Of a stretch of DNA of 64,000 nt, positions 12,445 through 25,198 are shown piece by piece. Source of the DNA: Nectonema munidae (taxonomy: Eukaryota; Nematomorpha; Nectonematoida; Nectonematidae); NCBI GenBank assembly GCA_030549495.1, contig JAUIRK010000536.1, positions 868,001 through 932,000 of the forward strand, written 5' to 3'. A program made the translations under genes and the position numbers. The notes beneath the pieces are model-generated. The model made no database searches. It was not told where the DNA came from and was given only the letters and a program-made list of their open reading frames with translations. Positions within the stretch are counted from its first letter, which is position 1. Each line of letters starts with the position of its first letter.

Positions 12445-13323
12445 GCATAATGCTCTATTCATCAAGGTAGAATGGTTGAGAAAATCAAAAGTAAAACAAA
12501 AACTTTCAAAGAAAATATTAATATTATTATCAAATTTGACATTGTTGAAATAAACACAATTTTTAAATTTATAGGTTTAATAAAATTCAAGTGATGGTTT
12601 TCAGCTTAGAAAAGTTTTCCTTTACAAAGGTATCGATGCTAATTTAGAGGTAGGCGGTGTTCAAAAAAACGTATTTTTCAATTTTATTACCCCATCTGTC
12701 ACTACCTCGATAACTTGATTTGCACTATATACTATTTCTTGATTTTTTGTTGTTTCCCGTGACCTTGCCAGACTACAAATTGTAGCAAGCTAAAAAAAAG
12801 TCACTTTACAAATACATACCTGCTCGCATAAATGAATTTATCACTCTAAACTTTAAAAAACCCAAATCTTATATATAATCGATTTACTTTGATCACAAAT
12901 GTTGGTGCTCTTTTTATTGTTAAAGTGACATACCAAAATCTGTCTATTTCAAATATCAAATGATTTCACAAATCATACTCGATTCCTTTATCAGTAAAGT
13001 GTGTGTTAAGAGCGAATTTAACTTTCCCATATACTATTAAGGTATCCTCAATGATCAGTTAATATCTCTTACACAAACACATAAGAGACATACGATTTTA
13101 GTTTTCTAAGCAATTCTATTTTTATCAACCTTAGAAGGACAGAGTAGGGCTTTTTTTGGCTAGTAAATATTTAAAATAACTTTTTCTGATAGAAAAATAT
13201 AGCTAGTCGATATGCTAACTTGGTGGTATTTTATTTTTTTTTAATGGGTTTTAAAGATAAAAAGAAATATAAAATTTTTACCACAGGAAAAAATATTTAT
13301 AGTAATTTATATGAAATTTAAAT
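12445..13323. other. Gene-less stretch
   Basis: No coding or repeat feature was recognised before the piggyBac boundary at 13324. Confidence 0.4.
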
Positions 13324-13527
13324 TTAACGCCATCTAAAATTAATATGTTTTTATGAAAAACTTAAGTTGTAACCTTAAACAAGTTATAAAAATATAAATT
13401 TGAAGTGGATTTCAAATTTAGAATTTTTTTCTGAGGATTATTTTTAAAACACATGACGTTCGAAAATCATGTTTCTATTATTTCCTTCGCTTTGGGTATT
13501 ATAGCAAGTCTTTCATTATTAGCTAAT

Positions 13528-13815
13528 AACAAAACAAACAAGCGTACGACTATGTAGTTTTGTGAAAAAAACTATATTGTTCAATATTCAAAACTTTGTT
13601 TTCATAAATTTGTTTTCCATAGTGCAAAATATTATATATAAAAAATTAAAAAGAAGAACTATAATATTTTTTTTTATTTATAAAGAAAAAAGAAGTAACA
13701 AAACAAACAAACGTATGATTATGTAGTTTTGTGAAAAAATTATATTAATCACTATTCAAAACTTTGTTTTTATAAATTTATTTTTCTACAGTGCAAAATA
13801 TTTTATAAAAAGTAA
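13528..13815. repeat. Diverged tandem repeat in the piggyBac leader
   Basis: Two units of roughly 120 bp, at 13528-13650 and 13698-13815, share AACAAAACAAACA, TATGTAGTTTTGTGAAAA, ATTCAAAACTTTG and AGTGCAAAATATT. The period is about 170 bp. They lie inside the element, upstream of its transposase, where subterminal repeats could bind transposase; that role is inference. Confidence 0.7.
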
Positions 13816-14280
13816 AAAAGATTAAAAAAATTAGATAAGCTTTTTAGATCGATTTGTTGAACAGCGCATGGTTGCGTACTTGAATAAAAAAATGAAGAGA
13901 ATGGACTCCTTATTGAATTTGTGTCATGGTATTATCTGGGTAATAAAAGACACATCATACAACGCAGAAATAAATCAAAATATGATTTCAAACACAAAGA
14001 ACTCTTACTTGATATTGATTTTTTATCGAAAATACGCATGCGGCTAGAGGGACCTCAATTGTTCCATTGACTACACGAACCATATATAATTGTCTATGCA
14101 TTTGTTATCTTTTTTCTCACCACATTTCGTAAATAATTCCTTGGCATGAATGAATAGTGAAGAATCGCGTATAGATTACACAAAACTTTCTCTCTTGCAT
14201 TATTTGTGTATGTGTAATAATTCTTCCATTTCTTGACAAGCTTCATTTGGATTTCCTAAGTTACTTCGCAAAATTTTATT

Positions 14281-16029
14281 ATGAGCTCCTCAAGTTTTTA
14301 TACAAGTAGTGATGAAGGAGAAACCTCTGGTTCTGACGTTTTTTCAAATAGTGAATATGAAATTCAAAATTCAGTTGATAGCGAAGGGCAAACAGATTCA
14401 AGCGATGAAGAAACGGCTCTTTGCGAAGATGTGTCCCTTGTAGCACCAGATGGAACCCAATTTTTTTGGGAACCGCGAGAGATTTCTGGAAGAAGATCAT
14501 CAACTAATATCATCTCAAGTAGACCAGGTCCAAAAGATACAGCAAAAAATTTGAAAGATCCTTTGAAAATTTTTAATCTTTTTTTCACTGAATCTCTTTT
14601 GAACCATATTTTTGTCTGCACAAAAGAAAGAATGGAAGAAAACTACAAGTAATTTTCTATTAGAAAACATTATTTAGTTAAATGTTTTTTTTGTAGAAGT
14701 CCTAATTGTTTGTTGGAGAACCTCAAAAGTTTATATGAAAGGTTTTCAATGGAACATTTGCTAGCATACTTAGCCTGTATTCTTTACATTGGGCAGTCTA
14801 AAGATAAGCAGATTGATGTCAAACATCTTTTTTCTGAAAAGTATGGAACCCCTTTTTTAAAAGCTGCAATCAGTAGAGACGTATTCATTCTTATTCGTAC
14901 CTTTATAAGATTTGATTCAAGAACTACAAGAAATAGTTCAGATAAATTAGCTCCGATAAGATACTTACAAAATTTTTTCCTCGAAAACTTTCATAAATAT
15001 TGGTCACCATCTAATTGCGTTACAATTGACGAGCAGCTCGTCAAGTATAGAGGCAGGTCACCTATAAAAGTATACGACCCATCCAAGCCAGGTCGATATG
15101 GTATGAAAATTTATCACTGTGTAGACTCGTCCAGTTTTTTTGTTTTTTGTAGTGAAATTTATGAAAGTGGTTTAGTGGACAGGGATCATTTTAAACCCAA
15201 TAATATAGTAAAAAGATTGGTAAATATTTCTTGCTTACCGACCGGTATTGGTATTTATGCAGATAGGTTTTTCATGTCCCAGGATTTGTGTAATTGGGCC
15301 AAAAATCAAAACTATACAATCTGTGGTACGGTAAGAAGTAATAGAAGGTTCATGCCGCATGTAGTCCGTCCAGCGCATTTAAAAGGTCTGGGTTTGAATG
15401 ATTGTGAGAGTAGATTTTTGTATTCAGAAACCTCTTTGTTAACAGTTTATATACCGGAAAAACATTCTAAAAAAAACTTCAAACCAGTCTATGTGTTATC
15501 TAGTCAACATCTATCACAAATAGATACTTTTGGGCCCAGAAAAAAGCCTCAAACTATTCTAGATTATAATAGGTTTAAATCTGGAGTGGATGTTTTTAAC
15601 AGAATGGCAAGAAATTACAGCTGTTATAAGTCTTCTAGACGTTGGCCAGTTGCAATTTTTACTAATTTTCTTGATATTGCAGTTAATAATAGCTGGGTAA
15701 TTATGAGAGCTAATGATTCAGATGCATACCCGTCAGTTTCAAGAAGAGGAAGAAAATGCTTTATAAAACACCTTTCTCTACTTTTAGCTGAAAAATGCAT
15801 GTTGATTAGAAGTCAAAGTTCATTTACTCGCTTATCTACCAGAAACTTATTATCTTTTTATGGGTTTTTTGATATTGACGAGAACCCAACTACAACAGTT
15901 CAACGAGGATATTGCTCTTTTATTGATTGTAAGCCAAGAAAAAGGGGAACACGAAAATGCAGTGTATGTCGAAAATTCATTTGTAAAAGCCATACTTTAT
16001 TTATGTGTAAAAAGTGCAGAAACACATAA
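14281..16029 (+). CDS. piggyBac transposase, two exons, 566 aa
   Basis: Exon 1 is 14281-14648 and exon 2 is 14697-16029. The 48-bp GT-AG intron keeps the frame and gives 566 residues, close to the usual ~590. The N-terminus is acidic and Ser-rich, as in the family. The DDE_Tnp_1_7 core shows TIDEQLVKYRGR (Asp234), IYADRFFMS (Asp312) and FKSGVDVFNRM (Asp421), the three catalytic Asp positions corresponding to D268, D346 and D447 of the cabbage-looper enzyme. The position of its D450 is Asn424 here. The last ~40 residues form the Cys-rich finger (CSFIDC, CSVCRKFICKSH, CKKC) that binds the transposon ends. No stop or frameshift interrupts it. The Met at 14281 is the first ATG of the open frame. 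The enzyme would excise and insert the element at TTAA; the Asn substitution could weaken it. Confidence 0.88.
14649..14696 (+). other. 48-bp intron in the transposase gene
   Basis: Begins GTAATTTTC and ends in a T-rich tract plus TTTTGTAG. Without it the frame stops at once after residue 123; with it removed, Lys123 is formed across the junction and the conserved N-terminal domain joins the catalytic domain in frame. Confidence 0.8.
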
Positions 16030-16092
16030 TAATTGTAAATATTTACGAATTTTTTATTATAATACTCGTGTGTTGTATTTTTATAATAGTTG

Positions 16093-16098
16093 AATAAA
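16093..16098 (+). terminator. Polyadenylation signal of the transposase
   Basis: AATAAA 64 bp after the stop codon and upstream of the right terminus. Confidence 0.6.
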
Positions 16099-16347
16099 TG
16101 TTAGTTCATTTTTTTTATATATTTGAAAAAAACTAAATATTAATCTATGATTAATATGCCTTTTTTGCATATGAAGTAGCGTTTGTTGAAATAATTTAAC
16201 AAATAGTATAATAGATGAATTTAAAATTTTTTCTTAGATATGTATATCTAATAAGTGTAAACGTTATGGAAGTTCGAATGCAATTTTTATTTTTATTATA
16301 GATGACGTTAACTAAAACAAACTCTTTTTTATTATAGATGGCGTTAA

Positions 16348-17929
16348 TTCTGAAATAAGTTTTTTGATTTTTTTCGTATAAAAAACATGGAAACATATCA
16401 AACTGAACAAAAACATTCTTAAAAGGACTTTGATATGCTAAAGCTTTATTAAAAAAAAGAAATATACTTTTTTTAAAAATTGGAGTAAAACTCCCATTAA
16501 CCGTCCTTAGTGTTGCTCTAAAAAGTTCCGTCCTACTAAGGTGCTTTACAAATTGCGTTGATTGCGTGAACAAATCCAGTTTATTTTACCATTGTAAGCA
16601 ATTATATTTTAAAGTGTCATATAAGGCTATTTTATTCTATATAGAGAGACAAATGATAATTCTGCCAATGGAGTTAGAGACTCCTGTCGTACATTTTTAG
16701 TCGTTTTTTCTCAAACCTTATGTTGTGAACTTTTTTTTTCATTTTCGCAAACTATTATTTAGGATATTTTTCACGCTTTCCTATTCAATAGTATATTTGC
16801 AAAATCATCCCTCCAATATATTTTTGTCTCTTCTTGTTCAATCTTAAAAAGGTAACGGAAAGATACTTTATAATAAGTGGAAGACAGTTGATCTTTGAAC
16901 AATGAATTTTCGAGCACTCGGATCTTCTTCATATGAAAATGAAGAAGGAGAATATGATAATATTATGTTTTAACTTAGTTACCCTTTTTAACTTTTATTC
17001 ATGACTTCTCACCAAGATTTTCTTTTGATACTTCCGTAAGTTATGCCAACTTCTAAAATAGAAATTATTAGATTTTGTATACAAATATGAGGAAATAACA
17101 ATATATAATATTTCTTTTGTCATATGTGCCAGAAATTGTGTTAAAGGATAGTAAAGAAGGATAGGGAAAATCCTTCATGATTTCATGTTACACTGAGTGA
17201 TTATTCATCTGTGTAAAGAAAGACTTATGTTATGCAAATCACTGAACATCAAGATCACACAATTCACAAATTGATTGACATTTTGTGTGATAACACTATA
17301 TGACTAAATATTTTAGTCATTTCACGAAATGACTGAAGTTCTTAGCCATTTCACGAAATAGCCAAAATTTATAGCGCTTACAGAAGACAACTCGACTAAA
17401 AAACATATAGAGGGGGAATTACATTCATCACGTTAGTTTTTCCCATAATTCTATCTTCAAATACTTCTCATCTTACAAAGAACACCTTGAGTAGATTGCC
17501 GTATATAATGGAGCTCAAACACAAGTGCTCAGATATATATTAATATATACCTGTGCTGTATGTAATATATCGCTTTATCTATGACGCGACTGCATGCACG
17601 TTTTATACATGCAGGGTGGGTGCAAACCAATATGAGATATTCTTTCTACATTCTCTATATATACTTTGTATACTCTTGAGAAATATTGAAGGAGAGAATG
17701 GAGTTGGTAGAAGAGTATATTTGTGAAAGTACGGTAATTATGTTTTCTTTTATTTAACCTATATTATTAATATGCATTTCGCTATATTATATATGTTTTA
17801 TATATTTAAAACTTTGCCCATAAATAAAATTCTTATTTATAGAAAAAATAGATATAGTTATACGTATATATATATATGTGTGTGTGTGTGAAGAGATAAG
17901 TGCATTAAGTTTCGTAGAAGTTCTTCTAA
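16348..17929. other. Gene-less stretch
   Basis: No exon was recognised. It holds a near-palindrome around 17316-17335 (AGTCATTTC / GAAATGACT) and a (TA)n(TG)n microsatellite near 17860-17891. Confidence 0.4.
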
Positions 17930-18500
17930 CTGAAGTGAGTGCGAGCGAAGCGTAGCGTTGTCATAGTGAATAAACGCCAAACACGACATACCCACCTACC
18001 ACTCAATTCTGCTGCACGCTCTTGCTCCTAGCTCACTGAGTGCTATGAAAACTTCCTTCAGCGCATGTGCTCAACATGCAAAGAGGAATATGGGCGCAGC
18101 TAGGAAAGATACAGACACTCTCTACCTCTCACTAATTCTCATTTGTACTCTCTATATCATCCATCCATCTTTTAAACAACTTTCGCTTGAAACAATGGCG
18201 TTGTGCTGCCATGATCAACATTAACAACACCTTGAAACATTTTTTGTTGACTCATCAGCACTCCTCCGAATTTAGCATCCCTTTTCCTCCTGCTTCTTGC
18301 CATCATGGAGACACCGCTACCTTTTTCAGTGTTGTCATTTCTGCTGTTGTGCGGGGATTATTAAATTCGCAGTATCACCCCGCATCCTTCTCGAAAGAAT
18401 CGGATCGTTTTGTTTGTTGATTCGCTAGCGACGACCGCCCACATTCCTTTCAATCAAATGATGCCAACGCACTACCCTCTGCTTTAAAGTGAACGCAAGT
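17930..18500 (+). promoter_or_regulatory. GC-richer tract, candidate promoter / 5' exon
   Basis: This ~570-bp tract stands out from the AT-rich surroundings by base mix and by CpG-containing words such as GTGCGAGCGAAGCGTAGCG. It ends near a possible splice donor, GTATAT, at 18499. The longest frame here (around 18210-18420) is interrupted upstream and shows no domain. It lies about 6.6 kb upstream of, and on the same strand as, the first recognised exon of the p160 coactivator, so it could be that gene's promoter and 5' untranslated exon. That link is only inferred from position. Confidence 0.25.
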
Positions 18501-20200
18501 ATATACCCTTTCATTTGTTGCATATTTGAACCTTTTCTTCTAATCCCCGATCATCCTTTGAACCGAACTGACCACGTAGTGAATGATGCGTCTAAAATGG
18601 CATTGCTTTAGTTGTGAATGCGTGTGTTTGGTATAGATCAGAGGTCTCAAACCTACGCCCACCGGCTTAATGTATCCCTCAAGATAATTTGCGAGATTAG
18701 AAGTCAATATGTTATCTTTAGAATATAGTTTTTCTCGCTAGAAGTGAACCAAGTTACAACTTCGAAAATGCATATGATGCAAATAATGACAAAAAGAGAA
18801 AATAACTAAAACTTCTCCACACACGAATTTTGTAATAAGTTCTTGCTACTCTTTCTTTTACTTCCTCGCAGACTATTATCATCCCTTTCATGAACCAAAG
18901 TAAAAAATATAAAGTATTAGTCCAAGATTTTAAAGGAGACGGTACGTGTGTTTTTGAGATTTAAGTTCTCTTTTGAAGTTGGACGCTTCTATGAAAATTG
19001 CCAGTGGGAAAATAGCCATTGTTTTAACCCTATTAGTCACTAAAAAATGGTTGTGCAATATAAACTTTCAATCAAAAATCAAAAGTCAATATTTTTCAAA
19101 AAAATTTAATATCTCTTGTTGACTTATAACTTAGTGTCTATACTAGATACACTCTTCAAAATTTATAATGATATACAGTTCTTGAACGCAAACAAATCAT
19201 GAATACATATTTTTCCATAAACATATGGTTATAACAAATTTGAATCAAAATTATGATTAATGATAAAACTGTTTAAAAAAATCAATTAAATATCAAATAG
19301 ACTATACTTTTTTTTTAATACAAAATGGACCTAACTGATTCCATTTCTGGACTTAATTTCTCAATTAACGATTTGAAATTTTTTTGCAAGTTTCAATCAA
19401 ATTAGTAGTTTAGGTCTGAAATTGTGTACAAAAAATTCAAAATTTTTTAAATAAATGGTGCTTCTTTTACTAAATCGATCATGCTGATTTCATTTCAGAA
19501 CTTAGTTTTCTCAATAAGGTTCTGAACATATTTTTTTTGTAAATATCAATCAAATTTACTCTTTACGTCTAAAAATTATCTCCTAAAACTTTTGTTTAGA
19601 CTTAAATTCTTATATTTATTTATAAATAAAGTCTACTTTTGAGATGAGATGTCCTAATTAAATCAATTTTTTGAAAAGTTTGATTGATTTTCATAAAAAA
19701 AAATAAGAAGAAGAAGTTTATTATTATTTTTTATAAAGACTGCAAAAAAACAAGATTTAGGTTCTTCTTACTCGATAATTGCAGGCATTTGACAAGGATT
19801 TTGAATTATATGATGAAATATGTAGCGTGGGAATACGATGAGTTTGAAGATCTTTTTTATGAAATTTATGTGTCAGAAAGCAAAAAAGCTAAATCAGCTG
19901 CGAGATAGCTTTCCAACATTTCAATTAAATTAGTAAATAGTAAGCACAACATTAGTGGATAGTAAATATAACATAAGCATTTAAAATTATAATATAGATG
20001 TAAGAATTGTACAAAAAAGTTTATATTATATATTTTAATTTTACAAAGTAAACTAAATATATGTAATAATTATACAAAAAGTAGTTTATTATAGGAATAT
20101 ATAATAAAAATTAAAGAAAAAAAGACACAAAAATGAATATTTATATATATTATATATATGTATAATGGAATAAATGAAGAATTATAAGATAATAAAATTA
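18501..20200. other. Gene-less stretch with a lone hAT end
   Basis: CAGAGGTCTCAAACC near 18640 resembles a hAT terminus, but no inverse partner was found. The 74-codon ORF at 19684-19908 is low-complexity at its start and unrecognised. Confidence 0.4.
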
Positions 20201-20725
20201 TTAGAAGGAACAAATATAACACTTTTTTAAGATACATGATTGATATTTTCTATAGACTAAATTTGATGTAATAAATGATTTAAACGTCTTAAGTGTCAAA
20301 TTTTCAGTGTCCAAGTTTGATAAGTGATCATTCCAATATTTTGTGGATCTATATTTCAAAGTATTGTTAGAGCTAGGTAATCTGAGATACTCTATTGTAA
20401 ACTTATACGGGTATCTAAGATTATAATAAGTTTTATCATTTTTAAAAACAATCCAATTATCAAAAATAGAGGGTAGAAGATTTCTAACAAGTTTGAAAAG
20501 AAAAATTGATAACTGAAGCTGATAGATCTCATCGATTCTTAACAATTTATACTTTTCACATAAGGTAGTAAGATCTTTGCTTTTACAACTAAAAACTTTT
20601 TTTAAAGCTTTGTTTTGTATACATATCAATTTTTTAATGCCTGAGTATGCCCAATTAACAGCGCTGTAATAGCAGTGAGGTAAAAAAAGAGAGATAAAAA
20701 TAAACATCACCACTGCATTCAACAT
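20201..20725 (-). mobile_element. LINE 3' fragment (CR1/L2-like reverse-transcriptase tail)
   Basis: A 174-codon minus-strand frame reads LFLPHCYYSAVNWAY, then LICIQNKALKKVF, KYKLLRIDEIYQLQL and SIFLFKLVRNLLP. This is the thumb and C-terminal tail typical of CR1/L2/Jockey-type reverse transcriptases (xxLQNKAxRxI ... LLxxxxLxxLxIxxFMxKLxxxxLP). The upstream palm and endonuclease are absent, the common 5'-truncated state. The reading frame itself is still open. A similar tail occurs at 33.77-34.39 kb. Confidence 0.8.
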
Positions 20726-20949
20726 AAGAGGGAGGAGGTGGAGTCACTAAAGCACTGAGCTCCACTTTATATCCGAGAATGTTAACCTTTTCAATGAACC
20801 CCTTCAAAAATTCCGTTTGTATTTTGGACCCCCTTATTAAAAAACACATCAAATTTAATAATTGTGTACTTTTCAGCTTAGAAAGCTTAAGTCTGGCCAA
20901 CTAAACTTATTCACTATATGTTTGCACTGCTTTTTAATTTTCGTTCATT

Positions 20950-21901
20950 TCTTAGCTTTGAACCGCTTTTTTATATTCGCTACTACCTCTTTTCAACTGT
21001 TTAGTTAATTTCAAAATAATTTTATATCTGATGTAAAAGAAATATTTTGGACTCAAAGATTTGTATTTTAATGTGAAAGGATTTTGTTGTTTGTCTTCGA
21101 ATAAGAAGACATTGTGAAATAGTGTTGGACACACTAATTCTAACATCATCTTTCAAACTTATTTTTGTTTTAATAGTAAGAAGTGTCGGAAATGCTGATT
21201 CCCAAAGATAAATCGTAACAAAGTGTAATCAGAACAAGCTTTCTTGGCCAAAAAGGTGTAGACTTGTAATAATGCACGGCAAAATTCTTCCAAGCTCATT
21301 GTGTTAAATTTAATTTTTGGCAATTCTTTTGCCCTTAGGTCAATCAGATGATCTTTAGCAAAATCATTATCACTAATGGCATCTATATCCACAAGAAAAG
21401 GCTTGCGAATCCAATTTTTTACTTTGAGGTTTTTTAATAGCAAATGAGAGAGTTCTGCTCAGCAACAAGATGTGTACACGTCTTTTTTACGCAAAACTTC
21501 CTCTAACACTGAAAAGTTTGCCAAGTTTCCTGTTTCCAACCTTCTTTTCCACTGAAGCATCAACAAACATAACTCCGTGACATTAAATAGCCAAATTTAC
21601 TTAAAAATAAACTTTTCATTAAATAAAATCTCAAATTGTTTTGAAAGTGAATTTTCTTTTTCTTCTAAAAATAATAAAACTTTCGAACAAACCACAAATT
21701 AAAAATTCGGGCTCTTGAAAGCCAACGAACTTCTGAGTGGTAAAGAAGAACTTATTGGAGACTCACAAACACACATGTTATCAATGCTGAAAACAAGCTA
21801 AGTTAGCAATGCTCATAAATTATTAAAAATTAAAAACAGTTCATTGACCCCCTGGCACATAGTCATGGACCTCTTCGGGGACTCCAGGTTAAGAACCACT
21901 A
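20950..21901 (-). mobile_element. Decayed BED-type hAT transposase, copy 2
   Basis: Minus-strand 21443-21159 encodes NWIRKPFLVDIDAIS, then DHLIDLRAKELPKIKFN and MSLEEFCRALLQVY, the C-terminal dimerisation region of ZBED5/FAM200-like hAT proteins. It continues in another frame with SAFPTLLTIKTK (compare the usual ESGFS.LL.IK.K) near 21180-21130. The right end carries the inverse of AGTGGTTCTTAACCTGG (21877-21900), a hAT terminus. The N-terminal half is missing, so it is internally deleted and frameshifted. Confidence 0.75.
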
Positions 21902-24900
21902 CTCTATAAGAAAAATTTGACTCACTTAATTCATGCGTATAGAAAGAAAAAAAAGAGAGTGTGAGACTTCTCAACACTGTATACAAAAACTTTTTTTGAA
22001 TCTACTTCTCCACCACGGCGCCTGTGATAAAGAGTGAAAGAGACAAAGACATCCCCTTCCTTCAATTACAATATGTGTACCATCAAAATGGCACTAATAA
22101 AAGTAGTGGCGTTATTTATTGGGATTGTATTGAACAAAAATCCAAAGATTGCAAAGCAATTTCTAAGTTTTGAAAGTTTTAGTGGTATGAAATGTTCAAG
22201 TAAATTCTAGACTCAGCATTTCAGGCGGGACCATGATAGCCGTAAGGATAGACTGCTAAGGTGGCATACAATACTTAACTAACTGGTTATAATTTTCACA
22301 ACCTATCAATTATTATTTGTCATACATCAAGTGAGATTAGATTGTAATATCTACACCTCGGTGTTCAATTTACTTCTTTACTGAAATACGTGCTATATGA
22401 CCATAAAAAATGGAATCCAAAACCCCTTCTGCGTTATATTGGATCCTGTGTTATAATTGATCTACTGTATAATTTTTTATCCAATCTTTGTTTCTCAAGA
22501 CACATGCATATGTCTTATAAACGGGTCTTAATTATATCTAGGTTTGTGCAGTAAATTCTAAATAATTGGGGTCGTTGAACTTTGCCCACAAAAAAGTGAG
22601 GTTTTCTCGGCGCTCAAACTCACTTATTTGGCCACTATGTGAAGTAAAAAAGCAAGAAAATGTTTGAACATCCAAAAATGGTAATTAAATCTCGAAAGAA
22701 AGTACAGAGATGAAGTGAAAGAATGCATGCACTGCGAATAACCTACTTTTTAATTCTGCATTCATCACAAACACTTTGTTTTTGTGCAAGTGAAGAATCA
22801 TTTTGATTTTGGAATGAGTAATAGAGGACAATAAATTTTACGAATACTGAAATTGATCATTGCACCGCAGCACCAAGAAGATGCATCACTCTCAAAATCA
22901 GCTTCATCATCATCACATATCCTCTTCACCAACAACAACACGATCATCATCATAATTATTCTTTATATGAATTATGAAGTGATGGTTTGAGCTCTTGTTA
23001 AAATCACCAAGAACAAGTAAATCACATCACAAAAAGGTAAACCATTTTTTTTTACATATTCCTCAAAATCTTTTTTCCAGTCAAAAATCACATGTAGAAC
23101 ATCATGTATAAGCACATGAATTCCTTTAATCCAAAGTTACTTATTTGGAGATTAGTTAGAAAGTTTGTTTGTATTATTTTAAAACATCATCATGGCAAAG
23201 TTCCAAGAGAAGATCGCAATTTTTTATTATATTATATAAATAAAGATTATATATTCTAGATTATTCTTTTAATACTTTTTTGTATAAAATATATTTTGTC
23301 TGAAATTATTTAATTTTCGGGAGGAAGAGAGAAAACAGTGCCAAAATTTTGAAATTACATACTCAAAAATAAACTTGCAAAACTCTATATTTTTTATCTA
23401 TATCATTCAATTACAAAACTTGCATGCTTACAAGTGACAATTATTTTTAATTTTTATGTATAACTAAAATGAACTTTGAAATTTATATTTCTTGCCTTTT
23501 ACAAGTCTCTGGATACATTTATCAGAGAATAATATTTTTAATATCAAGTATTTAAAAAATATTTTCAAAATCGTAAAGATTGTGAGAATATACATCCGCT
23601 TTAATTTTTCAATAAAAAGTGTATAATATGTTGGAAGATGTTTCTAACTCTTAGCCACGTTTTCCAAGAAGTTTGTACAGTTCTTAGATCATCCTCAGAC
23701 AATTCTTTCCTCTAAGTTATGTATTGTTCTAGTAACAAATTGTGTGTGACCGAAAGGTGTGAGAACTAATTGTTTTCCAAATTCTCATAGCGATATAAAT
23801 AATATTGATATTTATAAGAATTACTATCACTATTCCGGCATCCTTGGGATTTAGAGGCACGGATTAGCCATATATTACGTTAAAATAAACCAAACTTCCA
23901 AACGAAGCACCATACTTATCTAGAATTTAAAATTAACTTATAAATTTTTTTTATAAACTCCCATTTGGTTATAACCTTTTTTATAAAACTTTTATGTGCT
24001 ATTTAACATTTTGCGAATACTTTTTCCACATTTTTTCTTTAAAATAGCTCTCAAGTTTTTGGAAACAAAATCAGCATAATGGTAGAAAAAATTGATTCCA
24101 CATTTTGTGATTTTCTTTTTTTTAACATTTTGCAATACACTTTTTCAATTGAATCACAATTCTTTCTTATGTATTCCACGTTTACATACGTGAAAGAAAG
24201 TATGCGTTAAGAGTATGAAATAAAATTTTTGACATACATATAAAAAAGCATACTTTTTTTGCACATAAAGAATAGAGAGAATGTATCTAGAGCAAAATTA
24301 ATAACACACGCGCATAATTATTAGTAAAACAAAATATTTGAAAAAATTTGCCCTCAGTAAACAAGGAAATGCATTAAAAAACTTTCACTCCTTAAAGTAT
24401 AATTGGTGTAGTAGAAACTTTTAGTATGAAGCTAAACTTTTTTTGTTTTTTATAAAAAAAATAATTATGCACTTTTAAAGCTTAACGGAGATTATGTATG
24501 TAAAAAACAGAAAGTATTCTGTCCTAAAACAAACCTAAAACACTTACATGTCCTAAAATTCCACATGCCTTATGTGAAATATCGCGATTCACCACTGAAC
24601 TTTTTATGCGTGCGTGATGAAAAGACGCAACATGCACCTACCTTACCAAGGATATTATCTTTTCGAAAGGATTTAGATCCTTTACTTAAAACTGTTTATT
24701 TGTATATTGTAAACTTCAGTTTTTGAAAATGTCATTAGACTCTCAAAGTTTTCCTGATTTTAACATTCATATTTGTATATACAAATTATTGTCGGTAGAG
24801 ATCACTCCAAACTACATATCCGTGAAATATGGAGAAGTGAAAGTGCATCGAGAATTAGTTTGTATAAGCAACGGTTAAAGTAAGAGCATACAACTCTTCA

Positions 24901-25096
24901 GGGAAACGTTTATTTGCAGTTGTCACTGTGGCGTCACTTTTTCGCTATTATATTATTGTCATTTTTTTTTGATTTCATGATTCTTGTCTCCATGATAAGA
25001 CGAATGATGACTTTGGATGTGAAAGTGACAACTCAGCGCTGTGTTTAGGCTTACCATAATCAGTGGGGAAAACAAATAAATCGATTTGTATTTTAG
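21902..25096. other. 3.2-kb stretch without a recognised gene
   Basis: No bHLH exon could be found here although one is expected upstream of 25097. A short CAT/TCA-rich patch at 22880-22950 could be untranslated or coding low-complexity sequence; it is not supported either way. Confidence 0.4.
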
Positions 25097-25198
25097 AAGC
25101 AGGATCAAATGATAAACAGTACCCTTCAAGAAAGCTACGTTACATCCAGTCGCAATGCTTTGATGGAAGGTGATGCGTTTGGACCTATACTTCTTGAG
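25097..25198 (+). CDS. tai: tai-like exon 1 (first seen): linker into PAS-A
   Basis: Follows TGTATTTTAG and ends before GTATTT. Its 34 codons end GDAFGPILLE, the conserved approach to PAS-A in p160 proteins, and join exon 2 in phase 0. A longer minus-strand ORF over the same bases is a shadow. Confidence 0.8.

Larger units (their letters stand above)
13328..16343 (+). mobile_element. Complete piggyBac element
   Basis: A 3.0-kb DNA transposon flanked by TTAA at 13324-13327 and 16344-16347. Its left end CGCCATCTAAAAT and the inverse of its right end, CGCCATCTATAAT, match at 12 of 13 positions. It encodes a spliced piggyBac transposase (14281-16029) after a leader of about 950 bp that contains a diverged tandem repeat. 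The right-terminal motif is present twice (about 16292 and 16329). TTAA duplication and short inverted ends are the family hallmark. The open coding region and conserved ends suggest a fairly young copy. A short element with the same terminal 8-mer sits at 28227-28393. Confidence 0.85.

Noticed and set aside
14279-14621. Minus-strand ORFs opposite the transposase N-terminus
   Set aside because: Shadows of the Ser/Glu-rich plus-strand exon.
16196-16573. 125-codon minus-strand ORF
   Set aside because: It runs across the right end of the piggyBac element and its TTAA, and its internal repeat comes from the duplicated terminus; not a gene.
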